The translations under genes were made by a program, and so were the position numbers. The notes under the pieces are model-generated. The model was not told the origin of the DNA. It ran no database searches and was given only the letters and a program-made list of their open reading frames with translations. Positions 1-5,592 of a stretch of 7,589 nucleotides of DNA are shown here, one piece after another (position 1 is the first letter of the stretch; the number at the start of each line of letters is the position of its first letter). The DNA comes from Bacteroidota bacterium (GTDB lineage: Bacteria; Bacteroidota; Bacteroidia; Chitinophagales; Chitinophagaceae): positions 1-7,589 of the forward strand of contig JAKAJX010000185.1 in the NCBI GenBank assembly GCA_021824855.1, written 5' to 3'.

Positions 1-41
1 GCAGCAATAAAATTTTCATTTTCAATTATTAAAAATAACAC

Positions 42-515
42 ATGAAAAAAAAATCATTACTACTGCTATTAGTTTTTATTTCAACTTATGCTATAAGTCA
101 ATCAAAAACTGAAACCACCAATAGTTCCAAAGAATATAATTTACTTAGTCTCACCGGAGGAATGGCTGCCATGCTTACTTACAACACCTATGGCTATATA
201 GGTGCAATTTCAGATGGTTTTGTAAAAAATTATTACGATTCTTCATTAACCAATACAGTTATGACAGAGCAAATAAATTTTTGTAAAATCATAGGCGATA
301 TGTTAGATAAAGCAATCAATGAAAAAGCTTTTACTGACACAAATGATATTTCTACCATGCAAGAAGTAAAAAATATATTGATTGGATTATCGAAACAAGC
401 ACAATTTGCCAAAACTTATACAATTGCCCGTAGCGAAAGTGCATCAATTAATTTTGATGAACAAAGAAAAGCTAACTGGGAACAAATTAAAAAGCTGCTT
501 AACTTAAAAGATTAG
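42..515 (+). CDS. Small exported protein of unknown function
   Basis: I do not recognise a family for this 157-residue protein. It begins with a clear Sec-type signal peptide: a lysine-rich start (residues 2-4), a leucine-rich hydrophobic core (about 6-16), and a likely cleavage after A-I-S at 17-19 with Gln20 next, a common arrangement in Bacteroidota. No cysteine sits at the cleavage site, so it is not an obvious lipoprotein; the only cysteine is Cys81. A Gly/Ala/Tyr-rich stretch (about 38-60) is followed by a polar region that looks mostly helical, ending in a lysine-rich tail. The expected location is the periplasm or the inner face of the outer membrane. Codons 2-4 form a run of nine A. 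The start is the only ATG before the signal peptide; only 41 bases lie upstream, so its promoter is not visible. purE follows 70 nt downstream on the same strand, with no functional link apparent. Confidence 0.8.
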   Translation: MKKKSLLLLLVFISTYAISQSKTETTNSSKEYNLLSLTGGMAAMLTYNTYGYIGAISDGFVKNYYDSSLTNTVMTEQINFCKIIGDMLDKAINEKAFTDTNDISTMQEVKNILIGLSKQAQFAKTYTIARSESASINFDEQRKANWEQIKKLLNLKD

Positions 516-530
516 TTGAGGTAAAATATT

Positions 531-585
531 ATTCTGTTTCCCAAGTTTTAATTTTTACAATTATCTTGCAAACAGAATTTTTTTT
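531..585 (+). terminator. Nested stem-loop with T tract before purE (terminator-like)
   Basis: A perfect 9-bp inverted repeat, ATTCTGTTT (531-539) and AAACAGAAT (570-578), encloses two shorter paired segments: CAAG 542-545 with CTTG 565-568, and TAAT 549-552 with ATTA 560-563, leaving a 7-nt loop. Eight T (578-585) follow at once. This is the form of an intrinsic terminator and could end transcripts of the upstream exported-protein gene. The stem has few GC pairs, so stability is uncertain. The right arm also overlaps the putative purE promoter, so an operator or attenuator role is possible. Confidence 0.4.
562..568 (+). promoter_or_regulatory. Putative purE promoter, -7 element
   Basis: TATCTTG followed by CA resembles the Bacteroidota -7 consensus TAnnTTTG with one T fewer. 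It would start transcription near 572-575, giving a leader of only about 11-14 nt that is mostly the T tract. No good -33 TTG is seen at the right distance; the nearest candidate is the TTTC around 537-540. The call rests on one element and on position. Confidence 0.35.
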
Positions 586-1101
586 ATGTCAACAATTCAA
601 GTAGGAATTATAATGGGAAGCGATAGCGATCTTCCTGTAATGCAAGCAGCAGCAGCTATTTTACAACAATTTAATATTGCTTTTGAGTTAACTGTTGTTT
701 CTGCTCACCGAACACCCAATAGAATGATTGAATATGCCCAAAAAGCAAAGCAAAGAGGCATCAAAGTAATTATTGCAGGTGCAGGCGGGGCAGCTCATTT
801 ACCAGGCATGATAGCTTCTATTACTACTTTACCGGTTATTGGAGTTCCAATTAAATCATCTAACTCTATTGATGGATGGGATTCTATTCTCTCCATTCTT
901 CAAATGCCAAATGGTATTCCGGTTGCAACAGTTGCCTTAAACGCTGCTAAAAATGCAGGAATTTTAGCGGCTGAAATGATTGGTATTTTTGATGAATCTG
1001 TAAGTAAAGCTTTGCATGAATATAAACAAGAAATGCAAAATGAAGTTTTAAACAAAGTAAAAACCCTAAAGGAAGATTGGGCTAATGAATTTGATAATTA
1101 A
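586..1101 (+). CDS. purE: N5-carboxyaminoimidazole ribonucleotide mutase PurE
   Basis: PurE rearranges N5-CAIR to CAIR in the de novo purine pathway, in the cytoplasm, usually as an octamer. The protein is 171 residues, normal for bacterial class I PurE. It has the nucleotide-binding GSDSD at 11-15, SAHRTP at 39-44 with the family's catalytic His at 41, the glycine-rich segment 64-75 (AGAGGAAHLPGM), LPVIGVP at 82-88, and the late segment 94-118 with DGWDS and QMPNG before PVATVAL. All key motifs are intact. The only plausible start is the ATG directly after a T tract; there is no Shine-Dalgarno, as is usual in this phylum. PurK, which supplies N5-CAIR and is often beside purE, is not in this window. 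The gene ends tail to tail with bshC, sharing a TTAA that provides both stop codons. The animal-type class II (AIR carboxylase) alternative is less likely given the motif pattern. Confidence 0.97.
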   Translation: MSTIQVGIIMGSDSDLPVMQAAAAILQQFNIAFELTVVSAHRTPNRMIEYAQKAKQRGIKVIIAGAGGAAHLPGMIASITTLPVIGVPIKSSNSIDGWDSILSILQMPNGIPVATVALNAAKNAGILAAEMIGIFDESVSKALHEYKQEMQNEVLNKVKTLKEDWANEFDN

Positions 1102-2696
1102 TGAATTTCAATTATTTCAAATTCTTGTTGTAATCCTTTAGATGTAGCATACAGTATATTTAAAAAGCTTTTTCCATATTTTGCATATAACAGCGAAAAA
1201 TTTTCTACTCGTTCTTGTAAATTATCATCGGGAAAAGCAATTGCACGAATGGCTTTTATTTTATTTTTTTCGGCTTCAAATTTTTTCTTCTCGGCCCTAA
1301 ACATTTTCTTTTCCAACTCATGCAAACGGTTTAAAGCCTTTACTTTTAAAGCCTCTGTGTGTTTGCCTAAAGTAACATCTATTGTAGTAACAAGTTCTTG
1401 TAGTTTATTATACAATTCATTCATATTTTCTAACTCGCTTTGCAAGTTTAATTTTTGAACAGATTGTTTATTGATATATTCTCTTAACAAATCATCTACC
1501 GGCGTAAATAAATCGTGTATTGAAAATCCGAAGCTTTTAAATTTTTGAGCTTGTTGTTTTGTAATAACAGCAAAACTATTTCTAATTAACAATACCGGAT
1601 AGGGTACCTTAACTGCAGCAAAAACATTTTTTAATTCAAGCCAATAGGCCAACTCACCCCCGCCGCCAATAAAAATAATATTGGGCAAAATAGTTTCTTG
1701 AAAAACGCCACGCAAAATAACATTGGCACTAAATCGCTCCGGATAAGTTTGTAATTCATTTAAAATTTCCTCTTTACTCCATTCAATTTTTAAAGATGAA
1801 ACTTGAAATTTTGAATTTATAATTTCAATTCTTTCTCGTTTATCCTCTATCAAATAAAATAAATTCAATGTTCTTCCTCTCGTTTGTATTTTATATTCGG
1901 AGGAAAGCAAAGCAATTGTTTTCTCAACTTCTTTATGAGAAAACTGTTCTGTTAACTCTTTTTCAATTACCGGCTGAAAAGATTTTTTTAAAGCAGCATT
2001 ATCCGGGATAATAATTAATAATCCATATTCGGCAAATAGTGCATTTACCAATTCTAAAGTTGCTTGCTGAATAGTTTTGTTGGGTGTATAAGTTGCTTTA
2101 AATAAAGCTATAATTTCTTCACCATAAGGTTCAACTCCCACTCTACCATGGATTTCATTAATTAATTTTAGCAAGGCATTATCTACTTTCATTCTTCCAA
2201 CTGCACCTGTTTGATTGGTTTGCCATGTTATTTTTTTTCCATCAATATGCAAATACCCCAATTCATCTAAATCTGCATCTTCACTTCCCATATAATAAAT
2301 GGGCACAAAATGATAAGCAGGTAATTGCTTATTTAATTCATCGGCTAATTTAATTGCATGAAATATTTTATAAATAAAATAAAGCGGACCTGTAAAAATA
2401 TTGGGCTGATGAGCTGTTGTAACAGTAAATGTATTTTCGTTTAACAACAGTGAAATATTTTTTTCTTGAACAGAAGAAAAAGTAATTTCTTGGTACTGTT
2501 TTTTTAATTCATTAACCAATAATTGTCTATCGGTAGCGAAATTTTTTCTTGCTTCAATAGCAGATTGTATTCCTTCTAAGGAAGGTTGATGTAAATAAAA
2601 ATTTTGAAGAAAACTATTTCCATTTACATAATCATCAACAATTTTAGAAAAATATCCTGTTGCACGGTATGATATTTTGTTGGTAGAAAAATCCAT
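1098..2696 (-). CDS. bshC: Bacillithiol biosynthesis cysteine-adding enzyme BshC
   Basis: BshC is assigned to the last step of bacillithiol synthesis, joining cysteine to glucosaminyl-malate; bacillithiol is the main low-molecular-weight thiol in many Bacillota and Bacteroidota. The 532-residue length fits the family. Family blocks are visible: TAHQPNIFTGP at 94-104, MGSEDADLDE at 136-145, LRGVFQETILPN at 328-339 and the glycine-rich IGGGGELAYW at 343-352. A lysine/glutamate-rich coiled coil follows at about 415-485, then a conserved-looking tail with QERVENF at 494-500. The BshA and BshB enzymes are not nearby, which is common because these genes are often scattered. The start is the only Met before the first conserved region. 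A candidate -7 box lies about 35 nt upstream. The gene converges on purE with a 4-nt overlap and diverges from the membrane hydroxylase gene. No frameshift or missing block was seen. Confidence 0.95.
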   Translation of the reverse strand: MDFSTNKISYRATGYFSKIVDDYVNGNSFLQNFYLHQPSLEGIQSAIEARKNFATDRQLLVNELKKQYQEITFSSVQEKNISLLLNENTFTVTTAHQPNIFTGPLYFIYKIFHAIKLADELNKQLPAYHFVPIYYMGSEDADLDELGYLHIDGKKITWQTNQTGAVGRMKVDNALLKLINEIHGRVGVEPYGEEIIALFKATYTPNKTIQQATLELVNALFAEYGLLIIIPDNAALKKSFQPVIEKELTEQFSHKEVEKTIALLSSEYKIQTRGRTLNLFYLIEDKRERIEIINSKFQVSSLKIEWSKEEILNELQTYPERFSANVILRGVFQETILPNIIFIGGGGELAYWLELKNVFAAVKVPYPVLLIRNSFAVITKQQAQKFKSFGFSIHDLFTPVDDLLREYINKQSVQKLNLQSELENMNELYNKLQELVTTIDVTLGKHTEALKVKALNRLHELEKKMFRAEKKKFEAEKNKIKAIRAIAFPDDNLQERVENFSLLYAKYGKSFLNILYATSKGLQQEFEIIEIH

Positions 2697-2729
2697 TCAG
2701 TATGTTACATTTTATGTACGAAATAACGG

Positions 2730-2737
2730 CAAATATT
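2730..2737 (-). promoter_or_regulatory. Putative bshC promoter, -7 element
   Basis: Read on the minus strand, AATATTTG followed by CC matches TAnnTTTG at all fixed positions except the first. It would give a leader of about 28 nt to the bshC ATG. I see no TTG at the expected -33 position, so this is tentative. The leader would contain a small inverted repeat (TACAT, three T, ATGTA at 2706-2718 on the plus strand). Confidence 0.3.
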
Positions 2738-2836
2738 TTAAATTATTGATGTTGGTTATAACGATTCTGAAAATCGAAAGAAACTTTATTATTTTTACTT
2801 TCAGTAAATTTATTCTCACTTTACAACAATTGCTTT

Positions 2837-4129
2837 ATGGAAACTTACGGTAAGATTCTGTTAATTGCCATGCCTGCATTTTTAGCATTGGTATTATTTG
2901 AAAAATTTTATGGCTGGTATAAAGGTAATGATACAGTAAATAATATGGATATGATTGCCAGTCTAAGCTCGGGCATTACCAATGTTACCAAAGATGTATT
3001 AGGCATAAGTGTAGCCATTATTTCGTATGGTTGGTTAGTAAATAAAATTGCTATTATTCATATTCAATCTACTGTTCTCATTTATGTAATAGCCTTCTTT
3101 TCGCTTGACTTTGCCGGCTATTGGACACATAGAATTGCACATGAATATAATTTTTTTTGGAACAATCATATTATTCATCACAGCAGCGAAGAGTATAATT
3201 TGGCTTGTGCATTACGCCAAAGTATTTCTGTTTTTGTAAAAATTTATGGTATTTTACTTTTACCTGCTGCACTATTAGGCATTTCTCCAACCGTAATTGC
3301 CACTATTGCACCATTGCATTTGTTTGCTCAATTTTGGTATCATACCAAGCATATCCATAAAATGGGATTTTTAGAAAAAATAATTGTAACGCCCTCTCAC
3401 CATAGAGTACACCATGCTATTAATGCCGAGTATATTGATAAAAACTATTCGCAAATTTTCATTTTTTGGGATAAACTTTTTGGAACTTTTCAGGAAGAAT
3501 TACCTGAAGTTCCTGCAGTGTATGGTATTACGCGACCGGTACAAACTTGGAATCCCATTAAAATAAATTTTTTGCATTTGTGGCTTTTAATAAAAGATGC
3601 ATGGCGTACAAATAGTTGGAAAGATAAATGTAGAATATGGATAATGCCAACAGGCTGGAGGCCGGCAGATGTTGTAGAAAGATACCCTGTTTTTAAAATT
3701 AACGATGTATATCACTTTACTAAATACCAACCAAAAGCATCTCGATTATTAGTAAGTTGGAGTTATATACAATTATTTATGATGCTGCTTTTTATTAGCT
3801 ATTTATTTGGCAATATTGCCTACATCAATAGCTTAAACGCAACATTTATATATTGGTATGGGCTATTTATTTTTTTAAGTGTATATGCTTATACCGAATT
3901 GATGGATAAAAACAAGTTGGCTTTTATGGTGGAGATGATAAAAAATATGATGGGTATTTATTTTATACTACGATATAGCGATTGGTTTGGCAGTAACATT
4001 ATTCACCCAATGATTAACCAATTTCTTTTAATTTACTTTTCGGCATCTACCATTATTTCTGCTGTGTTTTGTGTAGAGTTTATGAAAGAAAAAAACAATC
4101 ATCAAACAACCACAGCTTCTACATCGTAA
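2837..4129 (+). CDS. Membrane di-iron hydroxylase, sterol desaturase / alkylglycerol monooxygenase-like
   Basis: A 430-residue multi-pass membrane protein of the fatty acid hydroxylase / sterol desaturase superfamily, whose members use a His-bound di-iron centre and O2 to hydroxylate or desaturate lipids. The His boxes are HRIAH at 98-102, HIIHH at 111-115 and HHRVHH at 188-193, with extra His at 169, 172 and 174 and the usual following block DKNYS...FWDKLFGTF at 201-218. Membrane segments are likely near 5-24, 50-66, 76-96 and 134-165, and a further cluster lies after the catalytic part at about 309-330, 336-352 and 393-414. That C-terminal membrane extension and the length recall alkylglycerol monooxygenase (AGMO/TMEM195, about 445 residues), but the substrate cannot be read from sequence. 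The last 9 or so codons run antisense into rimO, giving a Thr/Ser-rich tail. A weak -7-like TAAATTTA lies at 2805-2812. No lipid pathway genes adjoin it. Confidence 0.88.
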   Translation: METYGKILLIAMPAFLALVLFEKFYGWYKGNDTVNNMDMIASLSSGITNVTKDVLGISVAIISYGWLVNKIAIIHIQSTVLIYVIAFFSLDFAGYWTHRIAHEYNFFWNNHIIHHSSEEYNLACALRQSISVFVKIYGILLLPAALLGISPTVIATIAPLHLFAQFWYHTKHIHKMGFLEKIIVTPSHHRVHHAINAEYIDKNYSQIFIFWDKLFGTFQEELPEVPAVYGITRPVQTWNPIKINFLHLWLLIKDAWRTNSWKDKCRIWIMPTGWRPADVVERYPVFKINDVYHFTKYQPKASRLLVSWSYIQLFMMLLFISYLFGNIAYINSLNATFIYWYGLFIFLSVYAYTELMDKNKLAFMVEMIKNMMGIYFILRYSDWFGSNIIHPMINQFLLIYFSASTIISAVFCVEFMKEKNNHQTTTASTS

Positions 4130-5409
4130 TCATACGCTTTGGTAATTTGTACCTGTACAAAATCGCCAATAGTTAATTTTTTTGTAGAATGAATAATTAC
4201 TTCATTATCTACTTCAACACTATCAAACTCCGTTCTGCCTAAGTAACGTCCGGCTTCTTTTTTATCAATAATTACTTTCAAAATTTTACCTACTTTCTCC
4301 TGATTTTTTTCTAAACTAATTTCTTGTTGAATTTCCATTATTTCTTGCGCCCTTCTTTCTTTTTCTTCCGAAGAAATAGCATCCTCCAAACCATAAGCAG
4401 CAGTATTTTCTTCATGGCTATACTGAAATATACCTACTCTATCGAAACGGTGTTTTTGCAAAAAAGCTTTTAACTCATCAACATCTGCTTCAGTTTCTCC
4501 GGGAAATCCCACAATTAAAGTAGTTCTTATGCAAATTCCGGGCACACGTATTCTTATTTCATCAATCAATTCTGTCATCTCTTCTTGCGTAATATTACGT
4601 TTCATTGCATTCAACATATTATTACTGGCATGTTGCAATGTCATGTCTAAATATTTGCAAATATTCTCTCTTTCACGTATTACATCTAACACTTCCATTG
4701 GAAATTTTGAAGGATATGCATAATGCAAGCGTATCCACTCTAATCCCTTTACATCGGCCAATGCATTTAACAAGTCGGGCAAAGCTCTTTTTTTATAAAT
4801 ATCTAATCCGTAATAAGTAAGTTCTTGGGCAATTAACATAATTTCTTTAACACCTTTTTGTACAAGGTTTTCGGCTTCTTTAACCAATGCTTCAATAGAC
4901 TTGCTGATATGTTTGCCACGCATTAATGGTATTGCACAAAAACTACAAGTTCTGTTGCAACCCTCACTAATTTTTAAATAGGCATAATGTTGGGGTGTAC
5001 TTAATAATCTTTCTCCTAATAATTCGCTTTTATAATCTGCATTAAATTTTTGTAACATTAATGGCAATTCTAAAGTACCAAACCAAGCATCTACTTCAGG
5101 AATTTCTTTTTCCAAATCGTTTCGGTAACGTTCACTTAAACAACCTGTAACATACACTTTATCTAATTTTCCTCTTCGTTTCAATTCCAGTTGATCTAGT
5201 ATTGTATTGATACTTTCTTCTTTGGCTTTATCAATAAAACCACAGGTATTTACTACTACTATATTGTGATCTAATTTTTTATTCTCATGCACCACATCAA
5301 TTTCATTGGCTGCTAATTGCCCACTTAATACTTCACTATCCACTAAATTTTTACTACAACCAAGTGTAATAATATTTACTTTATCCTTCTTTATTGATTT
5401 TGCTTTCAT
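4102..5409 (-). CDS. rimO: Ribosomal protein S12 methylthiotransferase RimO
   Basis: RimO is a radical SAM enzyme that adds a methylthio group to the conserved aspartate of ribosomal protein S12. The 435-residue protein shows all three domains. The N-terminal UPF0004 domain carries cluster cysteines Cys18 (LGCSKN), Cys56 (NTCGF) and Cys90 (TGC). The radical SAM domain has Cys151, Cys155 and Cys158 (CNRTCSFC), followed by IPLMRGKH. A TRAM domain covers about 370-435. LGCSKNLVDSE at 16-26 and YAYP at 230-233 favour RimO over the tRNA enzyme MiaB. Two positions look unusual from memory of the family: Thr257 in LDMTLQH, where proline is common, and Glu196 in AQELTYYG, where aspartate is common. 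The start is fixed because no other Met precedes LGCSKN. A perfect -7 box ends 8 nt before the ATG, implying a nearly leaderless mRNA. Its 3' end overlaps the hydroxylase gene by 28 nt. Confidence 0.96.
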   Translation of the reverse strand: MKAKSIKKDKVNIITLGCSKNLVDSEVLSGQLAANEIDVVHENKKLDHNIVVVNTCGFIDKAKEESINTILDQLELKRRGKLDKVYVTGCLSERYRNDLEKEIPEVDAWFGTLELPLMLQKFNADYKSELLGERLLSTPQHYAYLKISEGCNRTCSFCAIPLMRGKHISKSIEALVKEAENLVQKGVKEIMLIAQELTYYGLDIYKKRALPDLLNALADVKGLEWIRLHYAYPSKFPMEVLDVIRERENICKYLDMTLQHASNNMLNAMKRNITQEEMTELIDEIRIRVPGICIRTTLIVGFPGETEADVDELKAFLQKHRFDRVGIFQYSHEENTAAYGLEDAISSEEKERRAQEIMEIQQEISLEKNQEKVGKILKVIIDKKEAGRYLGRTEFDSVEVDNEVIIHSTKKLTIGDFVQVQITKAYDYDVEAVVV

Positions 5410-5417
5410 AGAAGCGG

Positions 5418-5425
5418 CAAAGATA
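5418..5425 (-). promoter_or_regulatory. rimO promoter, perfect -7 element
   Basis: On the minus strand the sequence is TATCTTTG followed by CC, an exact match to TAnnTTTG of Bacteroidota promoters. Transcription should start around 5411-5414, with the rimO ATG at 5409-5407, so the leader would be only about 2-5 nt. No clear TTG stands at the -33 distance, which lowers the confidence. Confidence 0.5.
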
Positions 5426-5477
5426 ATATAACAGAAACGATATTTATCATTAGTGTAACCTGTAACTCATTTACTAA

Positions 5478-5507
5478 TTGCTGCAAAAATTATAATAGTA
5501 TATTTTG
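5478..5507 (+). promoter_or_regulatory. Putative promoter of the acyltransferase gene
   Basis: TTG at 5478-5480 is followed after 20 bp by TATTTTG at 5501-5507. This fits the Bacteroidota layout of a -33 TTG and a -7 TAnnTTTG, with one T fewer in the -7 box. Transcription would start near 5512, upstream of both candidate start codons (5536 and 5593). A short tandem repeat, TGTAACC then TGTAACT at 5454-5467, lies just upstream and might be a regulator site, though it may be chance. Confidence 0.45.
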
Positions 5508-5521
5508 ACAAATATCAATTC

Positions 5522-5526
5522 GGGAG
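5522..5526 (+). promoter_or_regulatory. Shine-Dalgarno-like GGGAG before the upstream ATG at 5536
   Basis: GGGAG lies 9 nt before the ATG at 5536 and is the only Shine-Dalgarno-like sequence in front of a gene here. It would support the longer acyltransferase start. Since the other genes in this window lack such sites, it may be coincidental. Confidence 0.25.
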
Positions 5527-5592
5527 TTAGAAATAATGCAGAGTTTTATTTTCTGTTACTTATTTTCCAAATCTACTTATTACACAATTAAC

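Noticed and set aside
1249..1458. Open frame of 69 codons on the plus strand inside bshC
   Set aside because: It lies antisense to the BshC coiled coil; its Phe/Ser-rich translation is the shadow of Lys/Glu-rich codons on the other strand.
2705..2710. Start-stop ATG-TAA on the minus strand in the presumed bshC leader, possibly a minimal upstream ORF
   Set aside because: A six-base match is frequent by chance in AT-rich DNA, and no ribosome-binding signal is near it.
2762..2776. Inverted repeat CGATT-CTGAA-AATCG in the bshC/hydroxylase spacer
   Set aside because: Arms of only 5 bp and no T tract; not distinguishable from chance.
4529..4820. Two overlapping plus-strand open frames (64 and 71 codons) inside rimO
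   Set aside because: They are antisense to the conserved radical SAM domain and show no domain, promoter or start signal of their own.
5439..5516. GATATTT (5439-5445) and AAATATC (5510-5516) as a 7-bp inverted repeat in the rimO/acyltransferase spacer
   Set aside because: Arms are AT-rich and 64 nt apart with no nested pairing; chance is likely.
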